NCBI RefSeq assembly: GCF_964340395.1 | Contig: NC_135571.1 | Span: 2,899,611-2,963,610 of the forward strand | From: Glandiceps talaboti | Lineage: Eukaryota; Hemichordata; Enteropneusta; Spengelidae | Reading direction: 5' to 3' | Length of the DNA: 64,000 nt | Notes under the pieces: generated by a model | Told to the model about the DNA's origin: nothing | Databases searched by the model: none | Seen by the model: only the letters and a program-made list of their open reading frames with translations | Program-made: the position numbers and the translations under genes | In this document: piece by piece, positions 11,101-26,562 of the stretch | Numbering within the stretch: the first letter of the stretch is position 1 | How the letters are laid out: each line of letters opens with the position of its first letter

Positions 11101-14100
11101 ATAACCGATAATAACGTGTCCAGGGCCAAACCAAATCATCTCTTTTACGTTTCATAACATCAAACATGTAATTTAGAGTGGTTTTTGAAAAATAAAAACC
11201 AATATTTCTGAAAAAATTAATAGAAAAATTAATGAAAAATGCCATATTTTCGTTATAAACTGAATGTCAAGATATCTTACAACTCGCAACACATTAATTT
11301 ATGCATTAATAATAATAGGTCAACTGTAGATGGCAGTATACATCGCCAAAAGTCGATTTCTTCACAAAGGTGAAAAAAGGCGAAATTGGAGCCGTTTGGA
11401 CAGCAAAAACGCATTATTGCGTAATAGTTGAAAAATGCGACTTTTCTTCTTTTAATCGATAATAGCGTGTCCACGGCCAAACAAAATCATCTCTTTTACG
11501 TTTCATAACATCAAACATGTAATTTAGAGTGGTTTTTGAAAAATTAAAACCAATATTTCTGAAAAAATTAATAGAAAAATTAATGAAAAATGCCATATTT
11601 TCGTTATAAACTGAATGTCAAGATTTATTACAACTCGCAACACATTAATTTATGCATTAATAATGATAGGTCAACTGTAGATGGCAGTATACATCGCCAA
11701 AAGTCGATTTCTTCACAAAGGTGAAAAAAGGCGAAATTGGAGCCGTTTGGACAGCAAAAACGCATTATTGCGCAATAGTTGAAAAATGCGACTTTTTTGT
11801 GTATAACCGATAATAACGTGTCCAGGGCCAAACCAAATCATCTCTTTTACGTTTCATGACATCAAACATGTAATTTAGAGTGGTTTTTGAAAAATTAAAA
11901 CCAATATTTCTGAAAAAATTAATAGAAAAATTAATGAAAAATGCCATATTTTCGTTATAAACTGAATGTCAAGATTCCTTACAACTCGCAACACATTAAT
12001 TTATGCATTAATAATAATAGGTCAACTGTAGATGGCAGTATACATCGCCAAAAGTCGATTTCTTCACAAAGGTGAAAAAAGGCGAAATTGGAGCCGTTTG
12101 GACAGCAAAAACGCATTATTGCGCAATAGTTGAAAAATGCGACTTTTTTGTGTATAACCGATAATAACGTGTCCAGGGCCAAACCAAATCATCTCTTTTA
12201 CGTTTCATAACATCAAACATGTAATTTAGAGTGGTTTTTGAAAAATTAAAACCAATATTTCTGAAAAAATTAATAGAAAAATTAATGAAAAATGCCATAT
12301 TTTCGTTATAAACTGAATATCAAGATTTATTACAACTCGCAACACATTAATTTATGCATTAATAATGATAGGTCAACTGTAGATGGCAGTATACATCGCC
12401 AAAAGTCGATTTCTTCACAAAGGTGAAAAAAGGCGAAATTGGAGCCGTTTGGACAGCAAAAACGCATTATTGCGCAATAGTTGAAAAATGCGACTTTTTT
12501 GTGTATAACCGATAATAACGTGTCCAGGGCCAAACCAAATCATCTCTTTTACGTTTCATAACATCAAACATGTAATTTAGAGTGGTTTTTGAAAAATAAA
12601 AACCAATATTTCTGAAAAAATTAATAGAAAAATTAATGAAAAATGCCATATTTTCGTTATAAACTGAATGTCAAGATATCTTACAACTCGCAACACATTA
12701 ATTTATGCATTAATAATAATAGGTCAACTGTAGATGGCAGTATACATCGCCAAAAGTCGATTTCTTCACAAAGGTGAAAAAAGGCGAAATTGGAGCCGTT
12801 TGGACAGCAAAAACGCATTATTGCGTAATAGTTGAAAAATGCGACTTTTCTTCTTTTAATCGATAATAGCGTGTCCACGGCCAAACAAAATCATCTCTTT
12901 TACGTTTCATAACATCAAACATGTAATTTAGAGTGGTTTTTGAAAAATTAAAATCAATATTTCTGAAAAAATTAATAGAAAAATTAATGAAAAATGCCAT
13001 ATTTTCGTTATAAACTGAATGTCAAGATTCCTTACAACTCGCAACACATTAATTTATGCATTAATAATAATAGGTCAACTGTAGATGGCAGTATACATCG
13101 CCAAAAGTCGATTTCTTCACAAAGGTGAAAAAAGGCGAAATTGGAGCCGTTTGGACAGCAAAAACGCATTATTGCGCAATAGTTGAAAAATGCGACTTTT
13201 TTGTGTATAACCGATAATAACGTGTCCAGGGCCAAACCAAATCATCTCTTTTACGTTTCATAACATCAAACATGTAATTTAGAGTGGTTTTTGAAAAATT
13301 AAAATCAATATTTCTGAAAAATTAATAGAAAAATTAATGAAAAATGCCATATTTTCGTTACAAACTGAATGTCAAGATTTCTTACAACTCGCAACACATT
13401 AATTTATGCATTAATAATGATAGGTCAACTGTAGATGGCAGTATAGATCGCCAAAAGTCGATTTCTTCACAAAGGTGAAAAAAGGCGAAATTGGAGCCGT
13501 TTGGACAGCAAAAACGCATTATTGCGCAATAGTTGAAAAATGCGACTTTTTTGTGTATAACCGATAATAACGTGTCCAGGGCCAAACCAAATCATCTCTT
13601 TTATGTTTCATAACATCAAACATGTAATATAGAGTGGTTTTTGAAAAAATAAAATCAATATTTCTGAAAAATTAATAGAAAAATTAATGAAAAATGCCAT
13701 ATTTTCGTTATAAACTGAATGTCAAGATTTCTTACAACTCGCAACACATTAATTTATGCATTAATAATGATAGGTCAACTGTAGATGGCAGTATACATCG
13801 CCAAAAGTCGATTTCTTCACAAAGGTGAAAAAAGGCGAAATTGGAGCCGTTTGGACAGCAAAAACGCATTATTGCGCAATAGTTGAAAAATGCGACTTTT
13901 TTGTGTATAACCGATAATAACGTGTCCAGGGCCAAACCAAATCATCTCTTTTACGTTTCATAACATCAAACATGTAATTTAGAGTGGTTTTTGAAAAATT
14001 AAAATCAATATTTCTGAAAAAATTAATAGAAAAATTAATGAAAAATGCCATATTTTCGTTATAAACTGAATGTCAAGATTTCTTACAACTCGCAACACAT

Positions 14101-15711
14101 TAATTTATGCATTAATAATGATAGGTCAACTGTAGATGGCAGTATACATCGCCAAAAGTCGATTTCTTCACAAAGGTGAAAAAAGGCGAAATTGGAGCCG
14201 TTTGGACAGCAAAAACGCATTATTGCGCAATAGTTGAAAAATGCGACTTTTTTGTGTATAACCGATAATAACGTGTCCAGGGCCAAACCAAATCATCTCT
14301 TTTACGTTTCATAACATCAAACATGTAATTTAGAGTGGTTTTTGAAAAATTAAAATCAATATTTCTGAAAAAATTAATAGAAAAATTAATGAAAAATGAC
14401 ATATTTTCGTTATAAACTGAATGTCAAGATTTCTTACAACTCGCAACACATTAATTTATGCATTAATAATGATAGGTCAACTGTAGATGGCAGTATACAT
14501 CGCCAAAAGTCGATTTCTTCACAAAGGTGAAAAAAGGCGAAATTGGAGCCGTTTGGACAGCAAAAACGCATTATTGCGCAATAGTTGAAAAATGCGACTT
14601 TTTTGTGTATAACCGATAATAACGTGTCCAGGGCCAAACCAAATCATCTCTTTTACGTTTCATAACATCAAACATGTAATTTAGAGTGGTTTTTGAAAAA
14701 TTTAAATCAATATTTCTGAAAAAATTAATAGAAAAATTAATGAAAAATGCCATATTTTCGTTATAAACTGAATGTCAAGATTTCTTACAACTCGCAACAC
14801 ATTAATTTATGCATTAATAATAATAGGTCAACTGTAGATGGCAGTATACATCGCCAAAAGTCGATTTCTTCACAAAGGTGAAAAAAGGCGAAATTGGAGC
14901 CGTTTGGACAGCAAAAACGCATTATTGCGCAATAGTTGAAAAATGCGACTTTTTTGTGTATAACCGATAATAACGTGTCCAGGGCCAAACCAAATCATCT
15001 CTTTTACGTTTCATAACATCAAACATGTAATTTAGAGTGGTTTTTGAAAAATTAAAACCAATATTTCTGAAAAAATTAATAGAAAAATTAATGAAAAATG
15101 CCATATTTTCGTTATAAACTGAATGTCAAGATATCTTACAACTCGCAACACATTAATTTATGCATTAATAATAATAGGTCAACTGTAGATGGCAGTATAC
15201 ATCGCCAAAAGTCGATTTCTTCACAAAGGTGAAAAAAGGCGAAATTGGAGCCGTTTGGACAGCAAAAACGCATTATTGCGTAATAGTTGAAAAATGCGAC
15301 TTTTCTTCTTTTAATCGATAATAGCGTGTCCACGGCCAAACAAAATCATCTCTTTTACGTTTCATAACATCAAACATGTAATTTAGAGTGGTTTTTGAAA
15401 AATTAAAACCAATATTTCTGAAAAAATTAATAGAAAAATTAATGAAAAATGCCATATTTTCGTTATAAACTGAATGTCAAGATTTCTTACAACTCGCAAC
15501 ACATTAATTTATGCATTAATAATGATAGGTCAACTGTAGATGGCAGTATACATCGCCAAAAGTCGATTTCTTCACAAAGGTGAAAAAGGCGAAATTGGAG
15601 CCGTTTGGACAGCAAAAACGCATTATTGCGCAATAGTTGAAAAATGCGACTTTTTTGTGTATAACCGATAATAACGTGTCCACGGCCAAACCAAATCATC
15701 TCTTTTGCGTT
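8161..15711. repeat. 350/351-bp satellite array, 21 full monomers plus a partial one
   Basis: GGTCAACTGTAGATGGCAG recurs from 8162 to 15528 at a spacing of 350 or 351 bp. Monomers are very similar and include GGCGAAATTGGAGCCGTTTG, the palindrome ATTGCGCAAT, GTGTCCAGGGCCAAACC, ACATGTAATTTAGAGTGG and an AT-rich block with ATTAATAGAAAAATTAATG. The array starts abruptly next to unique DNA. It ends inside a monomer after TCATCTCTTTTGCGTT. Each monomer carries the same 67-codon and 60-codon minus-strand frames; these are repeat by-products without recognisable motifs. Two sequence types and local duplications of several monomers are visible (see findings). Confidence 0.98.
10739..10787. repeat. Type-B satellite monomer signature (first of four)
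   Basis: Here TTCTTCTTTTAATCGATAAT and CGTGTCCACGGCCAAACAAA replace the usual TTTTTGTGTATAACCGATAA and CGTGTCCAGGGCCAAACCAA. The same block of linked changes recurs at about 11441, 12845 and 15300, so it marks a distinct monomer subtype and not independent mutations. Confidence 0.9.
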
Positions 15712-15770
15712 CATTGGTCTCTAATATTGGCAATTTTTTTACTTTTTGGTTCCTTTGCTGTAATTTCTCC

Positions 15771-15771
15771 G

Positions 15772-15853
<82 letters not shown>
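15771..15853. repeat. (CA)n-(TA)n microsatellite at the right edge of the satellite
   Basis: About 70 bp of CA followed by a short TA run, 60 bp after the last partial monomer. Confidence 0.97.
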
Positions 15854-17975
15854 GTGAACAAAAGTTAACTTACCGGATTGAATATTGGTTACGAAAGGCA
15901 CCAAAAAGAACAAGATTACCCCTGTCAATATTGTTGAGGTGTGGTGTGGCAACATCTTTACGTAGAGAATAAACTATTCCGATATACTCTCTCGTTCAGA
16001 ACAAAGCAGAATACGTCACCAGTCTGCCAAAAATAACGACACCACTTACGATATGTTGGTACCCTCACTTTATCAGGAATGGAGAATTTTGTCCCAGGCT
16101 TCTTTATTTCTTATGAATATTAATGGCCTGAGATGTTATCGTTACCTACTATACCGTGAACTGGCACTGATTGAGTATGATGAAGAACGTACAATAACGA
16201 ATTTTAACAATTTGTTTTGAGGGGAAGGGGAAGGGGGCGGGGGTAAGGAACTCCACCGTATCAGAGTTATATACCATGTTATGTCGTGTTAAACCATGTT
16301 AAATATACTGACTAACTCATAATATGGTACATGTTAATTAGCGTTCTATGGCATTTATACGCAGTATCGAAGTGCATTCAGTACATTAGGCCACTGACCC
16401 CCCTTCTACAATACATATAAAAATAAATACAAAAATCAGTATGCAGAAAACAATCGGAATAGAACGTTATAAGCTAAACAAACAACACAGAAACTGAACT
16501 ACATGCTATAGATGTTAATAAACATTCAACATAAACATCACAGGAGCTGAACTAAATGTTGTTGATGATCTTGGCCCTTAATGTAATACTATATGCAACA
16601 AATTTGGCTAGATTCCGGTTTGTGCTGTCGGAAGTACATGAGATTAGAATTGAAAGTCAAAGGTAAATGGTAACGATAACGGAAAATGCATTAGTTTGAA
16701 AATAAACCGTATGGCGCTCCCATTTTTCAAAAAGCCCGATTGTGTTTAGAGGCCGATCCTAACCAGTGTTTGCATTCTGAATGGAAGAATTGAAAATAAC
16801 TTCTGAACAAAAGAGAAGAAATCATTTAAAAATGTGCGGGTATCGGTACTCTACAGAGAGATCGATTTCATGAAACCTTTGAGCTCTTCCGACCTAAATC
16901 ATTGTCGCATAGTTAAAGACACAAATTCTCGAAAATCGTGTAGGTATATGAAATTTGATATCATAAGGGAATATATGATGTTATGCCATAATGTATTCAA
17001 AAGAAATCATCAACATTTCAAACAAATAGATCTATTCTGACCACACCAACTTTTCGAAGGTATGTAATTGATACCACATAAACCAGTTTGCATGTAGTTT
17101 TGGTGTAACTGTGTGTAGTAATTCACGTCGAAAACACATTAATAAAAAGACCGGTATTTTTCTCGAATATTGCTTTTCAATTTTTGTCGAATTATTAGTT
17201 GCAGACAATCAAACTTACATTTTGTCAAAATTGAACAAAAAAACCCCACAATCTTTGAGTCGCTGCCTAAAGCGTGATATCTGTGCTTGGCCTTTGACCT
17301 GCTTCTGAATGCGTGATTTTTGTTAGAGTTTAGCTCCAGGGCACTACCAGCATGAATGTAGCAAGTTGTAATTTTGTTATCAAAAGAATTAATGAATAAA
17401 TTGACCAACACTTTCACTTTTTTTACTGATGAATAATAATTTTACTACTCAATGATTCATGTGTTATTCGTAAACGGTCCAGTTCACTATGAAGAGTGGT
17501 TTCCAATGGTCTGTAGTTATTTATTTATTTATTTATTAATGACTGACGTAATGCGTACCCCCCCCCCGCATCCATTAGGGGGCTATAACAGTCGAATTGG
17601 AAATTCGTACATATGGTGAGCAGCATCCGCAAAGTGCGTGACGTCACCATGTCACGTGATATGGGCCACGTACATCACACCTAACAAGTCAAGTATCAGA
17701 GACTGTGTCGTGGATTGGACACAATATGAATAAAATAGGCAGAAGTCGATCGTACACCCATATTGGCCGCTATTCAATCTGCTAACATCTTGATTGATAC
17801 ATATACCATACATACGTACGTACGTACACGTGTACGTACAGGACCAGGTACAAGAAGGTGCTTCCAATCCAAATCTCAGCATAGATGTGGGATATGAATA
17901 TACACTTGAGCAAATCGTTCTACGTCAAGACCACACATTTTTACGTCACATGTTCTATGGTACTCGAATTATCGA
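15854..17975. other. No gene recognised
   Basis: Unique, AT-rich DNA. It has a G-rich tract at 16218-16246 (GGGGAAGGGG, then GGGGGCGGGGG), a short TTTA run at 17518-17538 and an adjoining C8-9 run near 17560. Short frames on both strands show no motif. Confidence 0.5.
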
Positions 17976-20170
<2,195 letters not shown>

Positions 20171-20472
20171 TGTATGTATGTATGTATGTATGTATGTATG
20201 TATGTATGTATGTATGTATGTATGTATGTATGTATGTATGTACGTACGTACGTATGTATGTATGTATGTATGTATGTATGTATGTATATATGTATGTATG
20301 TATGTATGTATGCATGTATGTATGTACATTCTATGTATGTATGTATGTATGTATGTATGTATGTATGTATGGATGGATGTATGTATGTATGTATGTATGT
20401 ATGGATGTATGTATGTATGTATGTATGTATGTATGTATGTATGTATGTGTGTATGTACGTACGTACGTATTT
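20171..20472. repeat. (TATG)n microsatellite with variant blocks
   Basis: About 300 bp of TATG with TACG, TGGA and TGCA interruptions, lying 310 bp beyond the receptor stop codon on the minus strand, so possibly in its 3' UTR. Confidence 0.97.
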
Positions 20473-20781
20473 GTTCATGGTAATTTGTCAGTTTTCTTTA
20501 CAATTATGTAAAACAAATTATGTAATTATGCATATAAAGCAGACGACTAATATTTGTAAAAAGTTGTTATTTTTTATACAGCCTTATTAAATTATAGGTA
20601 TTGGTGTGATGTCTATCTACAAATTTGTAATTCCAGATTATTAAAGGTATACCTAATGTGATTGGGAAAGTAATCTTACTACTTTGAAGTTTGTTCAGAA
20701 ATTATGTAAAATAACACATCCTCTAGAAGATGAAACATCAATAATTCCACCAACTCGGATTCAGATTCAGCTCCTCTTCTG

Positions 20782-20895
20782 TTACCCAGTTATCTGTGGT
20801 AATATGAGCCCGGCTCCAATCAGAAATATGATGAGGAATACAACAAGCAAGAGGCGATCTAAAACCGATGCCAAGTCTACCCATTCTCTGTACAT
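20782..20895 (-). CDS. nAChR-like subunit, last exon (M4 and C-terminus)
   Basis: After TCTGAATTACAG the minus strand reads MYREWVDLASVLDRLLLVVF, then a hydrophobic stretch and GLILPQITG before TAA (20784-20782), 37 residues in all. The E-W-x-x-(L/V)-A-x-V-x-D-R lead into a 20-residue hydrophobic helix is the standard pre-M4/M4 signature of nicotinic receptors (compare D-W-K-Y-V-A-M-V-x-D-R). The phase is 0, matching the donor at 29595. The initial Met is internal, not a start. The exon is only 38 codons long and is easy to miss, because a longer meaningless frame covers it on the opposite strand. The short tail after M4 (LPQITG) is normal for the family. Confidence 0.95.
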   Translation of the reverse strand: MYREWVDLASVLDRLLLVVFLIIFLIGAGLILPQITG

Positions 20896-22008
20896 CTGTA
20901 ATTCAGATAGAAAAAGAAACAACATTGAAGTGACATATCAAAAAGGTCAAATTAATCTGCATTTTGACGTGAAGATGAGAACTACATGAAAATGGTTGCA
21001 TTTATCCCTTTCTCGTCAAATTACCTTCGTTTCTGTTACCCTCTTGCACTGTAAGACAACGCCTGTAATGATTAAAGTCGGTCAAACCTCACTAATAATA
21101 AATGAAAGTCAGTTTGTTCCAGTTTAGAGTGTAGTCTGCTTACATAGGCGGTAGCAGCTACTAGATCCCATCAAGTTTCCCGTTATTCCATGATTATAGA
21201 TAGGATTTGGTAGCGACACACAATACATGATGATACTCAGATTATTTAGTATTGTCATAAATAAAAGGTGTTCATCGTGTTGAATATCATTGACTAACCC
21301 TTCCTTTCTACCACATAACACATATTAAGTGAGCATATTTTATTTTTAGCAGTATTTGTACTATGCTCTTGTTCCTGAAACGACCAGTTTCAAACCGTTG
21401 TTTTGTGTGAAGTATTGATAAATAGAGATTGATTTCTTTATTTTGACCAAAATTCAGATGGAGTTTTGGGAAAAAAAAGTGAAATTTGACAAATTTTTGC
21501 TTTACAATATTTGGCGGGAATGTTCGAGTTAAATAACCAACGAAGTCGACGAAAACAATACAAAAGCATTGTGGAATGTAGCACATCATGATAACTAAAA
21601 GTATCACGTCGTGACCTGAATTGTCACGAGGAAGAAAGTGTATTTACCCGGACAACTACTTGACATGTACTGTATTTATTCACTTCTTCGAGAAATCGAT
21701 ACAAAACTCGAAGGATGCAGATTCAATTTTACGCTATTATAAAGATCACAAGAGCAAACCATAACACAAACGAACAGTGTAACGGTTGAATGCATTCACG
21801 ATTTATTTGCAACATTGGTCATTAACCGCAAAGTTCATAAAATGAAAGCCTTAAAGTTATCAATAGGACATCAATTCTTGTTCTTCAACTAAAATTGTCC
21901 AAGGATGGAAAATTGAGTTGGCATAGGAATAGCAATACTGTAACTAACTATTCGTGTATTACGTTCACAATTGTAAACGTTATGAGGAAGAAAACATACA
22001 ATTGTGTC

Positions 22009-22232
22009 TTTACTACTCATGTGCATAGTGACAAAATTGACATTGTGTATTTTAGCCACGTTCGTTCCAAAAGTCACTTCCCGCCACTGGTTATCGTCTG
22101 CTTGCTAAAAACTAAACTTCTTCAACTCTTTACTACGCATGTGCACTTACAGTGGAGAGAAATTTGCATTGCGTAGTTTAGCCGCGTTCGTTCCCTGTCA
22201 TTTTTCCCGCCAAAGTTTACCGTCTGCTTACA
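22009..22232 (+). repeat. Tandem duplication of a ~115-bp unit
   Basis: CTTTACTACTCATGTGCA (22009) recurs as CTTTACTACGCATGTGCA (about 22127). Both are followed by a TTTAGCC(A/G)CGTTCGTTCC block, then CCCGCCA and GTCTGCTT. The copies differ by substitutions and indels, so the event is old. Confidence 0.7.
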
Positions 22233-22885
22233 ATAGCCCTGAATATAACATACTTAAAAGACAGATAATCATTTGGAAAAGCTCGGTTTTATCCATCGAC
22301 ATGAAAAATGTACGTTCGCCAAATATTTGCTCATTCTATAACCTCTGAACATCTGAACTACTTCACAAGTGATAAATGTGTATGACCACCTACGAAGTGG
22401 AAGTGAATAACCTTTGTTACAGTCTACTAGAAAAGATACTTCTTTCATGTGGTTTCAAATTCTGAAGGTACAGAGCAGTAAAATTGCTGTAAATTTAAAT
22501 AACTTGTCCATTAATTTGCAAAATGGTACCGATGAATACCGGATATTACAATAGACTTCAGCGATGGTTTGTATAATTAACGAATATTGTGGATAAATGA
22601 AGAGCATCATGTACTACAACACATTTTACACCATTGACAGGGAAATTCGACAGTCTTAGATACTGCAACAGATGACAAGGAACTGAAGGACATGGCATAC
22701 ATTTACTTACGAAATATAGTATCGACGGACTGTGAGTATATAACATTTACATGTGTGGGCAACCTAAGTTATGCCAACACTATATATAAATATAATGAAA
22801 TGTAGTATGATAATTGCCTACCCTCAGACAATTCAGCTGCCACAATTACAAACATGTATCCGGACAAATGCCTCAAAGACAATAA

Positions 22886-23087
22886 CCCCCCCCCCCCCCA
22901 CACACACACATATATATATATATATATACATACACACATACCCACACACACAGACACATACATACATACATACATACATACATACATACATACATACATA
23001 CATACATACATACACACACATGCATGCATGCATGCATGCACGAACGCACGCACGCACGCACGCACGCAGACAGACAGACAACCAGCC

Positions 23088-23119
<32 letters not shown>

Positions 23120-23160
23120 GTACATGCATGCATGCACACACACACACACACACACACACA
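22886..23160. repeat. Compound microsatellite (C)n(CA)n(TA)n(CATA)n(TGCA)n(GCAC)n(GACA)n(CA)n
   Basis: Uninterrupted series of different short repeats, with pure blocks of each motif in turn. Apparent 100-150 codon frames on both strands are artefacts of it. Confidence 0.97.
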
Positions 23161-24804
23161 TTTATAACCAAGGGGTTTGGAAGTTAGTGTACTCTGTACT
23201 ACAATATGCTGTAAAGGGTATGGCGAGGAGGTCAGCGAACTAAGTTGTCTGTTATCTCGACATTCACATTTATAATGTACACTGTCTGTGGAAAATACAG
23301 TGTCAATTTTTGAAACTCCGTCCAATAATTGTATATTGTCATTCCAGTTAGAGTATGTTTACACGTTTCCGGATGTAAAACGACAAGGGAAAGTTTTAGT
23401 AGCAACTTAGTACAAAGATTAAGTATGCTTCAGTGAATATAATAATACAGTTATTGCTTTTCACATTAATCAGGAATTATAATCAAGAATAAACAACGCA
23501 GTTTTATGTTTTTGCACACACTATTGGTCTGACAGCTAGAAGGAAACTATCACTTGAGTGGGTGTGAAACTATTCGTAAATTTGATTGAAGTTGAACTTG
23601 TTTTTCGCATAATTATCTAAAATGGTGTTGAAAACACAGGTAAACCATACAAGTGAACTTTTGTTGTAAATGGTTTAAGCGGGAAATTGGTTTTTCAAGC
23701 TGCTGAGAAGTGACGGAAAGATTGGTGAATGACGCATGTGTAATTCCAATATATATAAAAACCGCTGTATAAACCAAATACTGGAAGGATATTATGTGGC
23801 TTGATCCCGCTGTCAAATAACCCTATTAAAGACAGACTCTTTAAATAATGGAAGTTATTGAATTGTATGTGACGTAAAGAAACATGTTCTAAATGTGTCA
23901 CTCCTTAACCGGCGGGGAACGTGGCCACTCCAAGAAATAAAGCTAATTTCATATACTTTGGTATGCAGAGAAGATGCCTGATCGGGGGATCAAGCTTTTC
24001 TCGTTATCTACTTGTTTGTCAAGACACTCAAAGATGTCGCCATATATAGGCCTACTATCGCTAAATCTGTTTGAGTTTCTGAACAACTGTAATAAAGTAT
24101 TAGAAAGTCTATAGGGATGAACAATGACGTATTGGTGTAACCACATAACCAACAAACAGTCTTGATCAAAATATAGCCTGCAATACTATGTCAATATTTG
24201 TGAATTTAATCACGTTTTAAAGCAAAATTTGACAGTCCCTTCTTGTGAAGGGATCATTTCGAACCTGATACATTAAATGTGTTGTACCGACGAATGGCAC
24301 TGTCATAAGCATTGCATGCAGACTGAATAATAGTGATCAGAGTACCACAAGGAGCAGGGGGCATGTACGCAGATATTGTTAAGGCTTGTATGTTAAATAA
24401 AGATGATACACATTATGGGTACATTTTCCCCAATCCGTGCTCGGTCCTTCTTACCATAAGCTAGACAGCGCTTTGTTTACAGAAGGGATAGATGTGTACA
24501 TGTGGCAGAGCAACTTAAAAACCCTTATGTGTATTATTTGAGAATTAGCTAACTCCTGTCCCCTGTGGTACTACCTTTAACTACCATTACTACCATAACA
24601 TTGAAACATGACGTCGACTGGCGCAACAAAAATCTTATTATCATTGCTACTACTTTCATCAGCATGGCTGGACAAAACATCTCACTAACATTACTACATT
24701 TCCTGTTTGTGGACCCATTTTTAAGCAGATTATGACAGTGTAAAAGATTTGCGGATTGGTGTCAACCGCCACAATAAGTGTATTTCCATCAAATGGGGGT
24801 AATG

Positions 24805-25215
24805 TTAGCAATATTATTGAGATATTTGTCAAGCCAGACGACACAATGTAGCAATGATGATAGATTTCTGTCACGCAAGACGATAAAATGTAGCAACTTT
24901 AGCAACGTTGTTGTCGAGTCACGAGATTAAATGTAGCATTATTGGTAAAATTTGTGTCATTTCAGACGATAAAATGTAGCAATTTTATTGAAGTTGTTGT
25001 CGTGTCACGTTATTAAATATAGCAATGTCAGTAAGATATTTGTACAGCCAGACGATAAAATGTTAGTAGAAATTGTAAAATGTAACACTTGTTCTTTATA
25101 TTTGTCAAGACATATCATGACATGTAGCAATGTTGGACATATATTTATCAAGGCTGCATATAAACTATAGCAATGTTAGTAACATTTTTGTCAAGTCGGA
25201 CAATGAAATGTAGCA
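24805..25215 (+). repeat. Degenerate minisatellite, unit ~42-45 bp, about 9 copies
   Basis: The core (A)ATGTAGCAATG..., then TTTGTCAAG(C/T)CAGACGATAA, recurs with marker positions near 24848, 24889, 24932, 24974, 25018, 25080, 25124, 25168 and 25209. Units are strongly diverged, yet the spacing stays regular. Confidence 0.75.
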
Positions 25216-26560
25216 GTGATCTAGTGAGATTACAGTCGAACTAAACAACGAACTGTCACACACCCGACGTGGATTTAATCATAAGTAGGGCCATTCCCAG
25301 TGGTTCGATACTATAAAGTCTGAGCAAACGCATATTCATACAAGTTTAATAACCAGAGTCCCTTTGCACGAGAAAAGCTGTTCGTGAGAAGTCCACTTTC
25401 ATTTGTCTTTTATTAGCTAGCAGGAACAGTCTTTAAGCCACCTTGTTTTCTGACAATGACACAAAAAGTCTTTCACAGTTTCAGGCGAAGGAATTAATCT
25501 GTATAAATGCGATTGACGATTTTGTTTGCAAACCTTTGATTTGTAACTGCGTGTAATCTTCTCTCGATAACTATTCCTCAGCTGATGTATATTTCTTGTC
25601 TGATTGTCAGCAGTCTTCTAATACTCTTTGTCATATTCAGTGGATTGCGTTTCAATTAAATTTGGCGTTTTCATTTTAAAGGCTAGGTTTTTTTTGGTTT
25701 TTTTTGTAGCTTTGGAAGATGGTATCATAAAACTCAAAAACGAATAAATGAAAGTACTTAACTTTGAGAGTTTCAGAGTTTGCTTCTTGACAACTGATGT
25801 TTTTTGCTTCCAAAATATATATGTTTTAATCTACACTTGCACAGCTATATACAGTACATGGGTACAGTACAGCACTTTAATCATTACAATATATACAAAG
25901 TTCTATCTTACAGAGTGATCTTGCGTAATATATTTAAATTTTTATAACGTTTCCGGGGGGGGGGGGGGTGTGTGCTCAAGTGGAACGGTTTACCACAAAG
26001 TGCTGCAGACATTCAATCTTACGAGACATTCAAAACCCATATAAGAAACCAGCACCCCACAAGGTCCATCTAAATGCCCACCACCACTCTCGTCAGAACC
26101 TTCCAGTTATAGTCCCTGGTGGACAAATTTTGGAAGTGAAGACTACACAGGGTACACAAAGTATAAGGTAAAAGTTCAAAACATCTACCAATGTACAATC
26201 CAAAAAACAAAGCCATTGGTAAGGCATTTCCAGTGACAATCATCTGGGCAATTACCTTATTCTGATCTGATGCTGTGAAGATATTTCTACAGCGTAAAGA
26301 CGTTTCCTATGACATTGTTATGAACCCCACGATTAGGGAAATTTCAGAGGAAAAGTTGATTCACATTTAGGGATTTCCAATATTCTAAAGCTAGTTTGTG
26401 CGCCTTCACTGTATGTAGACAGATATATCTAGAAAATGTTTGAGTTGGCGCCTGTGATCGAGATCTTAATAGAGTCCTAAGTTTTGGTTTAAGCCAAACT
26501 TGATGCCAGAGTCACCCTCGCATAGACGAGTTCTCGCCTTGAGACCCTTGCCGTCACCAC
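25216..26560. other. Intron sequence with no recognised feature
   Basis: AT-rich, with a run of about 13 G near 25955-25967. The 67-codon frame at 25968-26171 shows no motif. Confidence 0.45.
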
Positions 26561-26562
26561 TA

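Noticed and set aside
8161-15711. Regularly spaced repeats as a CRISPR-like array
   Set aside because: Units are 350 bp and contiguous, without distinct spacers, in eukaryotic DNA.
8127-15714. Twenty-odd repeated minus-strand frames of 67 and 60 codons that could look like a tandem gene family
   Set aside because: They follow the satellite monomer exactly, have no recognisable motif or flanking gene signals, and two overlapping frames are equally conserved, as expected from DNA-level homogenisation.
17652-17882. Minus-strand frame with a hydrophobic segment considered as an M4 candidate
   Set aside because: It lacks the W...A-x-V-x-D-R signature and has no acceptor in the right phase; the exon at 20782 fits on every point.
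20684-20989. A 101-codon plus-strand frame
   Set aside because: It is the antisense shadow of the receptor M4 exon, whose minus-strand reading shows the family signature, stop and splice acceptor.
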